Shown here: positions 40,792 to 64,000 of the stretch, piece by piece
How the letters are laid out: each line of letters opens with the position of its first letter
Position numbering within the stretch: the first letter of the stretch is position 1
Made by a program: the position numbers and the translations under genes
NCBI RefSeq assembly: GCF_001613325.1
Contig: NZ_BDCD01000008.1
Location: forward strand, 1 to 64,000
Length of the DNA stretch: 64,000 bases
Source of the DNA: Nocardia yamanashiensis NBRC 100130
GTDB taxonomy: Bacteria > Actinomycetota > Actinomycetes > Mycobacteriales > Mycobacteriaceae
Reading direction: 5' to 3'
The notes under the pieces: model-generated
The model's input: the letters and a program-made list of their open reading frames with translations, nothing else
Database searches by the model: none
Told to the model about the DNA's origin: nothing

Positions 40792-41928
40792 ATGAGCACC
40801 GAGATCCGCCCCTTCCGCATCGCCGTCCCGCAGTCCGACCTCGAGGACCTGAACGATCGCCTGGCCCGCGCCCGCTGGTCGGCGCAGCTGCCCGGGCAGG
40901 GCTGGGAGCGGGGCGTGCCGGTGGACACGCTGCGCGCGCTGGCCGAGTACTGGCGGACCGAATTCGATTGGCGGGCACAGGAAGTCGCGCTCAACGAGTT
41001 CCCGCAGTTCCTGACCGAGATCGACGGCCTGGACGTGCACTTCCTGCACGTGCGCTCGCCCGAGCCGGACGCGCTGCCGCTCATCCTCACCCACGGCTGG
41101 CCCAACAGCTTCGTCGAATTCACGAAAACCATTCCGCTGCTGACGGATCCGCGGGCGCATGGACTGACGCAGCGGGCGTTCCACGTGATCGTCCCGTCGG
41201 TGCCCGGCTTCGCGTTCTCCGAAGGGCCGCGCGAACCCGGCATGAAGCCGCGCCGGGTGGCCGCCATGTGGATCGAGCTGATGGCGCGGCTCGGTTACCA
41301 GCGGTACGGCGTGCAGGGCGGTGACCTCGGCGCGTACGTGGTGCAGGAAATGGCGCTGGCCGCTCCGGACCGAATCGTGGGCGTGCACATCGACGGCGGA
41401 CTCGGCATGCCGTCCGAATCCGACGTACCGGACATGAACGCCGACGAACTGGCCGAATGGGAAATGATGCGGAAGTGGCAGAGCGGCGTGAACCATCACG
41501 TCCTGCTGAATGCCGCGCCGCAGACCTTCGCCCACGGCTGGACCGACTCCCCGGTCGGATTGCTCGCCTGGCTGGTGCACAAATTCAACGAATTCGCTTT
41601 CCTGGCCGAGAATTTCGAAGACGCCTACGACCGCGATCAGTTGCTCACCAATGTCGCGCTCTACTGGTTCACCAATACCGCCGCGACCTCGTCCTGGCCC
41701 ATGTACAACGGCCTCGGCGACAATGGTTTCGCCTGGCCGGCCGGTCAGCGCCTGGTGCCCGTCGGCGTCTACGGCGGCGGTTCGGATCTCATGCGGCGGC
41801 TCGCCGAACGCGACAATCACATCGCCTATTGGCCCGAGGGAAATACCGGCAATCACTTCCTCGCCATGGACGTTCCGGTCGCCCATGCCGCCGATATCGC
41901 AACCTTCTTCACCAAGATCAATTCGTAA
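40792..41928 (+). CDS. Epoxide hydrolase (EHN-type alpha/beta hydrolase)
   Basis: 378 residues. N-terminal EHN domain (IRPFRIAVPQSDLEDLNDRL) followed by the hydrolase fold with HGWP oxyanion motif, nucleophile Asp178 in GGDLGAY, and a C-terminal His in TGNHFLAMD. Opens epoxides to diols; natural substrate unknown. The EHN group is related to microsomal and juvenile-hormone epoxide hydrolases. Likely controlled by the divergent WYL regulator. Confidence 0.92.
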   Translation: MSTEIRPFRIAVPQSDLEDLNDRLARARWSAQLPGQGWERGVPVDTLRALAEYWRTEFDWRAQEVALNEFPQFLTEIDGLDVHFLHVRSPEPDALPLILTHGWPNSFVEFTKTIPLLTDPRAHGLTQRAFHVIVPSVPGFAFSEGPREPGMKPRRVAAMWIELMARLGYQRYGVQGGDLGAYVVQEMALAAPDRIVGVHIDGGLGMPSESDVPDMNADELAEWEMMRKWQSGVNHHVLLNAAPQTFAHGWTDSPVGLLAWLVHKFNEFAFLAENFEDAYDRDQLLTNVALYWFTNTAATSSWPMYNGLGDNGFAWPAGQRLVPVGVYGGGSDLMRRLAERDNHIAYWPEGNTGNHFLAMDVPVAHAADIATFFTKINS

Positions 41929-42055
41929 CGGTTCCCGTATCGAAACTCGCGGTCGCAGAACAGCAGCGGGTTGGTTCCGTCACGGACATATTCCGGACAT
42001 CTGCGCTCACTATCGTGCTCCGAATTAGCTAGTGCGCGGTATGAGGAGCAGTCAA

Positions 42056-42481
42056 ATGCGAGATCCACTGCCAACCAAAAGCCAAGTGCTCCGGGCCTGC
42101 CGGGGAAGCGGATTCCCCGGCCACCCGCTACTGCGCGCCGCTCACGATCTAGCCGAAGTCCACGAACGCCGCCTTAGCGCCACCCCCGACCAGGCGGCCG
42201 CACTGGAACAGATCCGCACCGACCTGGTCCACGAAATCGACCGCTGGATAACCTCGCAACTCCCGCCGAGCCACGGCGGCGCGCGCGTCCACACCGAAAC
42301 CCTGGGCGCGGTCATCGACCGCCTCGCCGCCCTCACCGCTCACGCCTACGCCGCCCTGGCCAGCGCCACCACCCGGGATCTCGCCAATATCTGGGAGCAC
42401 CTGGCCGAACTGGCCATCGGCTACGAGGACCTCACCTCCGAGGTCCGCACCGGCCGCCGGCGCCTGCCCGGCGGCCACTGA
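42056..42481 (+). CDS. DUF4254-like hypothetical protein
   Basis: 141 residues, all-helical by composition. The phrases HPLLRAAHDLAEVHERRL, IDRWITSQLP and HTETLGAVIDRLA are like those of actinobacterial DUF4254 proteins; the assignment is from memory. GAGGAG at 42043-42048 supports the ATG at 42056. Upstream, CGGACAT occurs twice (41983 and 41994), 11 bases apart, a possible regulator site. Function unknown. Convergent with the ABC genes. Confidence 0.75.
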   Translation: MRDPLPTKSQVLRACRGSGFPGHPLLRAAHDLAEVHERRLSATPDQAAALEQIRTDLVHEIDRWITSQLPPSHGGARVHTETLGAVIDRLAALTAHAYAALASATTRDLANIWEHLAELAIGYEDLTSEVRTGRRRLPGGH

Positions 42482-42490
42482 CTCCCGCGC

Positions 42491-43216
42491 TCAGGCGGCG
42501 AGGGCCTCGGACTCGAGGCTGAGGACGCCGTCGACCATGCGATAGACGGCGTCCATCCGGTGCAGGTGCGAGCGGTCGTGGGTGACCAGGAGGGTGGCGG
42601 CGCGGTGCTCGCGCACGATGCCGACCACCAGGTCGATGATGGCGGCGCCGCGCTCCTGATCGAGGGCGCTGGTGGGTTCGTCGACGACCAGCAGGGCCGG
42701 GTCGTTCATCAGCGCCCGGGCGATGTTCACGCGCTGGCGCTGACCGCCGGAGAGCTGGGCGGGGCGCTTGGCCTCGTGCCCCGACAAGCCGACGGCGGCC
42801 AGCAGATCGCGTGCGCGGGAACGGGTTTCGCGACGGCGGGCGGGCGAGACGAACCAGGACTGGCCGAGATGGGACATGGCCTCGAGCTGCTCGAGCGCGG
42901 TGAGGGCCGGAATCAGATTGGACTGCTGGAACACGATGCCGATGGACTCGCGGCGCAGCGTGGCCGCGTCCTTGCGCGACAGCGCCGCGAGATCGACCGT
43001 GCCGGTGGCGGTTTCGAGCTCCACCTGCCCGGAGTCGGGGCGCAGCAGGGTCGAGGCGGCGGCCAGCAGCGTGGATTTGCCGGAGCCGGACGGGCCGGTG
43101 ATGGCGGCGATCTCCCCGCCGCGCACTCGCAGGTTCACGTGATCGAGGGCGGTGATGCGGTCGGCGCCGTCGGGGAAGGTGAGGACGAGGTCGGCGACCG
43201 TGAGGGTGTTGGTCAT
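42491..43216 (-). CDS. ABC transporter ATPase (LolD/MacB type)
   Basis: 241 residues. Walker A GPSGSGKST, Q-loop, signature LSGGQ, Walker B ALLVVDEP with Glu, and switch His (LVTHDRSH) are all present. Type found with FtsX-like permeases that drive mechanical transport or export of peptides and lipids rather than import. It is the second gene after the permease, 16 bases away. Divergent two-component genes suggest induction by an envelope signal or antimicrobial. Confidence 0.94.
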   Translation of the reverse strand: MTNTLTVADLVLTFPDGADRITALDHVNLRVRGGEIAAITGPSGSGKSTLLAAASTLLRPDSGQVELETATGTVDLAALSRKDAATLRRESIGIVFQQSNLIPALTALEQLEAMSHLGQSWFVSPARRRETRSRARDLLAAVGLSGHEAKRPAQLSGGQRQRVNIARALMNDPALLVVDEPTSALDQERGAAIIDLVVGIVREHRAATLLVTHDRSHLHRMDAVYRMVDGVLSLESEALAA

Positions 43217-43232
43217 CGAAAGCTCCTGGGGG

Positions 43233-44282
43233 TCAGCGCGCTTGGTTGAGGGCGGTGAGCGGATCGGTGGTGGCGAGGAAGCGCAGGGCGAAGGCCGCGC
43301 CGAGCAGGCCGAGCAGGATCAGCGCGGCGGCGGGGACCAGGGTGGTCGACGCGGTGAGCACGAACGGGACGGCGTCGCCGATGAACAAGCCCGCCACGGT
43401 GGTCGCGCCGACGCCGATGCCGACGCCGAGCGCGAGCACGATCAGGGCCTGGCTCAACGCATCTCGCACCAGTGAGCCGGTGGTCGCGCCGAGCGCTTTC
43501 AGGGTGGCGATGTCGGGCTGGCGCTGCACGGTCCACACGGTGAAGAACGCGCCGATGACCAGGGCCGAGATGGCGAAGAGCATGACGGTCATGAGGGTGA
43601 GCGAACCGTTCTCGGCCTGATAGGAACTCATGGCCGACAGCGACCCCTTGGTGCTGGTCGTGGTGGTGTGCGCGGCGGCATTGACGGCCGCGGTGTCGCT
43701 CACCCCCGAGACCGCGAGGATGGTGGCCGCGCCCGAACGCGGGTTCAGCGCTTGCCAATCCGTGAGCGTCATCCACACGACGGGGGTGTGGGCGTACCAA
43801 TCGTCGCCGGTCACACCCTGCACGGTGAAGTTGCCCGAGCCGAGGTCCACCACGTCGCCGGTCTTCGCGTCCAGGTTCTTGGCGGCGGCGCTGCTCAGGA
43901 TCACCGATCCCGGAGTGGTAGCCACACGATTGCCGAAAGGTGTTCCCTCGACGCCGAACAGCGCCACCTGGGTGGGCGACGCACCGTCGTGGGTGGCCCG
44001 GGTGCGGCTGATGCCGATCGGGTCCACGGTGCCGCCGGCCCGCTGCCAGACCTCGATCTGATCGGTGCCGAGGGTGGAGGAGTCGTAGGAGGGTTTCGCG
44101 CCGGTGTCGGCGAACACCACGGTGGAGGTGTGCAAGGACTCGATGGCGGAGATGTTCTGGTGCGCGAGCCCGGCGGTCAGGCCGCTGAGAAAGCTGACCA
44201 GCAGCGCGACCAGCGTGACCACCAGGGTGATGAGGAGGAAGCGGCCGCGGGCGGCCCGCAGATCTCTGAGTGCGACGAACAT
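43233..44282 (-). CDS. FtsX-like/DevC-type ABC permease
   Basis: 349 residues. One N-terminal span (FLLITLVVTLVALLVSFLSG), a large extracytoplasmic domain of about 200 residues, and three C-terminal spans with an FtsX segment (ISALVIGAFFTVWTVQRQPDIATLKALGAT cut here; key part TVQRQPDIATLKALGA). The start at 44282 gives a short cytoplasmic N-terminus (MFVALRDLRAARGR). Works with the adjacent ATPase. Confidence 0.92.
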   Translation of the reverse strand: MFVALRDLRAARGRFLLITLVVTLVALLVSFLSGLTAGLAHQNISAIESLHTSTVVFADTGAKPSYDSSTLGTDQIEVWQRAGGTVDPIGISRTRATHDGASPTQVALFGVEGTPFGNRVATTPGSVILSSAAAKNLDAKTGDVVDLGSGNFTVQGVTGDDWYAHTPVVWMTLTDWQALNPRSGAATILAVSGVSDTAAVNAAAHTTTTSTKGSLSAMSSYQAENGSLTLMTVMLFAISALVIGAFFTVWTVQRQPDIATLKALGATTGSLVRDALSQALIVLALGVGIGVGATTVAGLFIGDAVPFVLTASTTLVPAAALILLGLLGAAFALRFLATTDPLTALNQAR

Positions 44283-44373
44283 ACTTCCACCCTGGCCGTG
44301 ATCGGCCGCGAAACCATCGCGCCGGGGGACGAAGATCGACCCTGCCGACGGTGGGGCGCGTTTACTCCTTTCG

Positions 44374-45567
44374 ATGGATGCCGCTCCAATAGCCGGGCAT
44401 AAGCTGGTCGGCGTGCACCGATCGCCCCTGACCCCCGTCTTCGCCGCCTTGCAGGTGGGCCTGCATGTGCTGGTGGTGGTGCTGACCGCGGTGGTGGTCG
44501 GGCAGGCCGTGGTCTCGGACGAGCGCCCCATCGTGGTGGTGTTGCTGGCGGGCCTGTTCCTCGGCGTCTACTTCGCCGGCGCCCGGTTCCGCCGCCGCCT
44601 GGTCGCGGCGCGAGTCTGGCTGGGGGCGTTGACCGTTCTGTGGCTCGGCCTGGTCTGCGTGGCGCCGATGGCCGTCTATCTGGTCTTCGGATTGTTCTTC
44701 CTCTACCTGCATCTGCTGCCGCGCCGCTGGGGCCTGCTGGCGGTCACCGCCGCCACCGCGGTGTCGGTGGTGGGCTTCGCGCTGCACAAGGGCTGGACCT
44801 TCGGCGGCGTGATCGGCCCGCTGCTGGGCGCGCTGGTCGCGGTCGCCATCGGGCTCGGCTACGAGGCGCTGTTCCGCGAGGCCGCCGACCGCCAGCAGCT
44901 CATCGACGAATTGCTGGCCACCAGAACGACTCTCGCCGAACAGGAACGCACCGCCGGCAAGATGGCCGAGCGCGAACGCCTGGCGCAGGAGATCCACGAC
45001 ACGGTCGCCCAGGGCCTCAGCAGTATTCAGCTGTTGCTGCACGCCGTGGAGCGCGCCGCCCCGGAACATCCGGCGCTGGAGAAGATCCGGCTGGCCCGTG
45101 AGACCGCGGCCGAGGGCCTGGTCGAAACCCGCAATCTCATAGCCGAACTCACGCCCGCCCCGCTCGACGGCCAATCGCTGACCGAGGCGCTGACCCGGAT
45201 CGTCGATCGCGCCACCGCTCCGGGCCTCGACGCCCGGGTGCTGGTGGAGGGCGATCCGCAACGCCTGCCCATGTCCATGGAGGCCGCCCTGGTCCGGATC
45301 GCCCAGAGCGCGGTGTCGAATGTGGTGCGGCACGCCCGCGCCGCGGCCATGCGCGTCACCCTCACCTACGCCGATGACGCCGTGCACCTGGACATCGTCG
45401 ACAATGGCGTGGGCATCGACCCCGCGGTGCTGGAACACGCCCCGTCCGGCAGCTTCGGCCTGACCGCCATGCGCAATCGGGTAGAACAGCAGGGCGGCAC
45501 CATGAACGTGGAATCCGAACCCGGCCACACCGCGGTCACCGTCTCCTTCCCGCTGGAGGACCAATGA
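44374..45567 (+). CDS. Sensor histidine kinase (HisKA_3/NarL type)
   Basis: 397 residues from ATG 44374; a GTG at 44413 would remove 13 residues and is equally possible, as neither has a clear ribosome site. About five to six membrane helices in the first 170 residues with almost no external domain, then a coiled region, the phosphoacceptor His208 in ERLAQEIHDTVAQGL, and the ATPase domain (DNGVGID, GSFGLTAMRNR). The absence of an outer sensor domain suggests sensing in the membrane. Divergent from the ABC exporter; stop overlaps the regulator start (ATGA). Confidence 0.93.
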   Translation: MDAAPIAGHKLVGVHRSPLTPVFAALQVGLHVLVVVLTAVVVGQAVVSDERPIVVVLLAGLFLGVYFAGARFRRRLVAARVWLGALTVLWLGLVCVAPMAVYLVFGLFFLYLHLLPRRWGLLAVTAATAVSVVGFALHKGWTFGGVIGPLLGALVAVAIGLGYEALFREAADRQQLIDELLATRTTLAEQERTAGKMAERERLAQEIHDTVAQGLSSIQLLLHAVERAAPEHPALEKIRLARETAAEGLVETRNLIAELTPAPLDGQSLTEALTRIVDRATAPGLDARVLVEGDPQRLPMSMEAALVRIAQSAVSNVVRHARAAAMRVTLTYADDAVHLDIVDNGVGIDPAVLEHAPSGSFGLTAMRNRVEQQGGTMNVESEPGHTAVTVSFPLEDQ

Positions 45568-46199
45568 TCCGCATCCTGCTCGCCGACGATCACGCCATCG
45601 TCCGCGCGGGCCTGCGCGCGCTGCTGGATTCCGGTGTGGCGGAAAGCGATTCCGACGATATCGAGGTGATCGGTGAGGTCGCGACCGCCGAGGACGCGGT
45701 GGCCTTCTGCGCCACCACCCCCGTGGACCTGGTGCTGATGGATCTGCGCTTCGGCCCCGGCCAGTCCGGGGCGCAGGCCACCGCCGCCGTCCGCGCGCTG
45801 CCCGGCCCGCCGAACGTCCTGGTGGTCACCAACTACGACACCGACGCCGACATTCTCGGCGCGATCGAGGCGGGCGCGTCCGGCTACATCCTCAAGGACA
45901 CCCCGCCCGCCGAACTGCTGGCCGCCGTGCGCTCGGCCGCCGCGGGCGAGAGCGTGCTGTCGCCTTCCGTCGCATCGAAACTCATGACCCGGGTCCGCAA
46001 ACCCGACACCACCCTGAGCCCCCGCGAGATCGAAGTGCTGCGCCTGGTGGCCGACGGTCACTCCAATCGCGAGATCGGCAAGCGGTTGTTCCTGAGCGAG
46101 ACCACCGTCAAATCCCACCTGGTCCACATCTATTCGAAACTGGGCGTGAAATCCCGTACCTCCGCCGTGGCGCGGGCACGCGAGCGCGGAGCCATCTGA
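45564..46199 (+). CDS. NarL/LuxR-family response regulator
   Basis: 211 residues. Receiver domain with acidic pair DDHAIV, phospho-acceptor Asp60 (LVLMDLRFG) and Lys about 111 (YILKDTPP); C-terminal LuxR helix-turn-helix (LSPREIEVLRLVADG; SETTVKSHLVHIYSKLGV). Partner of the kinase; the divergent ABC operon is the obvious target. Confidence 0.95.
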   Translation: MIRILLADDHAIVRAGLRALLDSGVAESDSDDIEVIGEVATAEDAVAFCATTPVDLVLMDLRFGPGQSGAQATAAVRALPGPPNVLVVTNYDTDADILGAIEAGASGYILKDTPPAELLAAVRSAAAGESVLSPSVASKLMTRVRKPDTTLSPREIEVLRLVADGHSNREIGKRLFLSETTVKSHLVHIYSKLGVKSRTSAVARARERGAI

Positions 46200-46215
46200 G
46201 CGGTAGCGTGACCGC

Positions 46216-46641
46216 ATGGCCTCCCTATCCGACCCCCGGGTGCGCGAGTTCCTGACCGAAGGCACCCGCACCGGCAAGCTCGCCTTCACCGCCGCCGACG
46301 GCCGTCCCCTGGTCACGCCGATCTGGTTCGTGCTCGAAGGCGAGGAGATCGTCTTCAATACCGGAAAGACCTCGGCCAAGGGCAAATCCGTGCTGCGCGA
46401 CGGCCGGGTGACGCTGCTGGTGGATCTCGAGGCCCCGCCGTACGCCTTCGTCCAGGTGCAGGGCGTGGCCACCGCCTCGGAGGATCCCGCGGAGCTGGTC
46501 CGCACCGCCACCGAGATCGGCGGCCGGTACATGGGCGCGGACCGCGCCGAGGAATTCGGCAAGCGCAACGGCGTGCCCGGCGAACTGGTGGTGCGCATCA
46601 AACCGACCAAGGTCATCGCCGCCTTCGAGGTGAGCGACTAG
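46216..46641 (+). CDS. PPOX-class F420/flavin-dependent protein
   Basis: 141 residues, split-barrel fold. Visible: LAFTAADGRPLVTPIWFVLEG, VFNTGKTSAKGKSVLRDGRVTLLVD cut here as GKTSAKGKSVLRDGRV, and AFVQVQGVATAS. Actinomycete members usually bind F420 and reduce small molecules. It lies 16 bases after the response regulator, so it may be co-transcribed. Substrate unknown. Confidence 0.85.
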   Translation: MASLSDPRVREFLTEGTRTGKLAFTAADGRPLVTPIWFVLEGEEIVFNTGKTSAKGKSVLRDGRVTLLVDLEAPPYAFVQVQGVATASEDPAELVRTATEIGGRYMGADRAEEFGKRNGVPGELVVRIKPTKVIAAFEVSD

Positions 46642-46744
46642 CCCCGCACCCACTGGTGGGCAAGGCCGCGCTCTATCGCTGCCGGCCCGCCAACGCCGCC
46701 CCGGGTGGACGATCTGTCGCAGTCGGCCGTGAGAGACTCGCCCC

Positions 46745-47503
46745 ATGACTGTGCACTTCATCGGGGCGGGACCCGGGTCGGCGGATCTGCTGACCGTGCG
46801 GGCGGTGGAGCTGCTGCGTAATTCGCCCGTATGCCTGTACGCGGGCACCTATCTGGACCCGGAAGTGCTGGCGTACTGCGCGCCCGAGGCCGAGCTGATC
46901 GACACCCAGGGCCTGGATCTGGACGAGATCATCGAGCACTGCGCCCGCGCGCACCGGGCCGGCAAGGACGTCGCCCGGCTGTGTTCGGGCGACCCGTCCA
47001 TATATTCGGCCCTCACCGAGCAGAAGCGCCGCCTCGACGCCCTCGGCATCGGATGGGACGTGACCCCCGGCGTCCCCGCCTACGCGGCCGCCGCGGCCAT
47101 CCTGGGCGTCGAACTGACCGTTCCGGAACAGGTGCAGTCGGTCGTGCTGACGCGCACACGGGCGCGCTCGACGGCCATGCCGGAGTCGGAGGCGCTGGCG
47201 AACTTCGCCCGCACCCGGGCCACCCTGATCCTGCATCTGGCGATCACCCGCATCCGCACCCTCGCGGCCGAGCTCGCGCCCGAGTACGGAACCGACTGCC
47301 CGGTGGCCGTCGTCTACCGGGCGAGCCAACCCGAACAGCTGGTCCTGCGCGGCACTCTCGCCGATATCGCCGACCGGGTGGAGGCCGCCGGATTGCGTCA
47401 AGCCGCCGTGATTCTGGTCGGCCGAGCCCTGGCCGAAACCCTCGATTGCGCGCAATCGCACCTCTACGACCCGGGCCGGGACAGGACGCATATCACTCGC
47501 TGA
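46745..47503 (+). CDS. cobM: Precorrin-4 C11-methyltransferase
   Basis: 252 residues. Methylates C-11 of precorrin-4 with S-adenosylmethionine in aerobic cobalamin synthesis. Family segments: VHFIGAGPGSADLLTVRA, YAGTYLDPEVL, CSGDPSIYSALTEQ, and GVPAYAAAAAILG. No other cob gene and no cobalamin riboswitch was recognised nearby. Confidence 0.94.
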   Translation: MTVHFIGAGPGSADLLTVRAVELLRNSPVCLYAGTYLDPEVLAYCAPEAELIDTQGLDLDEIIEHCARAHRAGKDVARLCSGDPSIYSALTEQKRRLDALGIGWDVTPGVPAYAAAAAILGVELTVPEQVQSVVLTRTRARSTAMPESEALANFARTRATLILHLAITRIRTLAAELAPEYGTDCPVAVVYRASQPEQLVLRGTLADIADRVEAAGLRQAAVILVGRALAETLDCAQSHLYDPGRDRTHITR

Positions 47504-47806
47504 CAGCGTGAAATGGGGTGATAGCCGGTCCCTATGGCCCTTTCTGGTTCCGGCTTGCACCCGGACGGTAGATTGGACCGGGTGTTCAGCACCAGGATCG
47601 CAACCCAGGCCCCGTCGTGTCCGGCGGGTGGGGGCGCGCCCATGTAACGGGAGCAGCGGGCTGAACGCTTAGCCAAGAGAACATTTTTGTCTGATTGTTA
47701 CGTGAAGTGAGCCCCGAACCTCGGACGTCACGCTAGGCGGCGTGGCGTCCGGTTCGGGTTTTCGGCGGGGAGCGCTGCGCAGAGTGTTCCGGAAACGAGG
47801 TTTGGG
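47504..47806. other. 303-base gap between cobM and the second NRPS
   Basis: No gene can be supported here. A GTG-started 21-codon frame (about 47582-47647) has no clear ribosome site. An AT-rich stretch (about 47680-47703) is the likeliest promoter region for the NRPS, followed by a strong hairpin with a T run, then GAGG at 47797-47800 before the TTG start. Confidence 0.5.
47713..47762 (+). terminator. Strong terminator-like hairpin in the NRPS leader
   Basis: CCCGAACC (47713-47720) pairs with GGTTCGGG (47751-47758), and inside it GGACGTCACG (47723-47732) pairs with CGTGGCGTCC (47741-47750) with one G-T pair; the loop is CTAGGCGG. A TTTT run (47759-47762) follows. This is the best intrinsic-terminator shape in the window and lies 45 bases before the NRPS start. 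Confidence 0.7.

Positions 47807-64000
<16,194 letters not shown>

Noticed and set aside
46642..46744. Possible cobalamin riboswitch before cobM
   Set aside because: The 103-base gap is too short for a full riboswitch and no B12-box-like core was seen.
47582..47647. A 21-codon GTG-started frame as a leader peptide for the NRPS
   Set aside because: No clear ribosome site and no run of a regulatory codon; it could be chance.

Overview
The window is about 70% G+C throughout. It carries a complete mce (mycobacterial cell entry) lipid-uptake operon, F420-type enzymes, TetR/MarR/WYL regulators, acyl-CoA carboxylase genes and two giant nonribosomal peptide synthetases (NRPSs). This mix fits a mycolic-acid actinomycete, most likely Nocardia or a close relative. 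Genus is inferred from gene content only. No rRNA, tRNA or CRISPR array was seen.

Layout. (1) 2-13870 is the 3' part of an NRPS (four C-A-PCP modules plus a thioesterase); its 5' part lies outside the window. It is followed by a 10-bp hairpin, an mbtH gene, and three consecutive short genes for related 30-40 residue peptides, closed by a second 10-bp hairpin. (2) 14824-16269: a small Trp-rich orphan protein and a double-domain TetR regulator. (3) 16326-26869, minus strand: two small membrane proteins, yrbEA, yrbEB, mceA-mceF and a Mce-associated protein. A TnpB-only IS200/IS605-type element sits exactly on the mceC/mceD junction. (4) 27095-28820: an SRPBCC protein, a paired SMR efflux pump and its divergent MarR regulator with two palindromic operators. 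(5) 28836-37552: a TetR regulator divergent from a leucine/branched-acid catabolic operon (3-methylcrotonyl-CoA carboxylase beta and alpha, acyl-CoA dehydrogenase, MaoC dehydratase, CitE-like lyase, acetoacetyl-CoA synthetase). (6) 37541-42481: an F420 LLM oxidoreductase, a 2OG-Fe(II) oxygenase, a WYL regulator divergent from an epoxide hydrolase, and a DUF4254-like protein. (7) 42491-47503: an ABC exporter divergent from a two-component system, a PPOX-fold flavin/F420 protein, and cobM. (8) 47807-64000: a second NRPS with an EntF-like first condensation domain, running off the window. Its fifth adenylation domain carries the canonical Thr code and its third and fourth the Ser code.

How the parts work together. 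The mce genes encode an ABC-type lipid importer with a probable local repressor downstream. The acc operon would turn a branched acyl-CoA into acetoacetate and re-activate it with its own CoA ligase. The NRPSs would make Ser/Thr-containing peptides, with MbtH supporting adenylation.

Best candidates for something new: the tandem small-peptide genes behind mbtH, which share a hydrophobic helix and a Gly/Ser motif and lack a signal peptide; the TnpB insertion that supplies the mceC stop codon and leaves both neighbours essentially intact; and the repeat-built insertions inside the NRPS genes.
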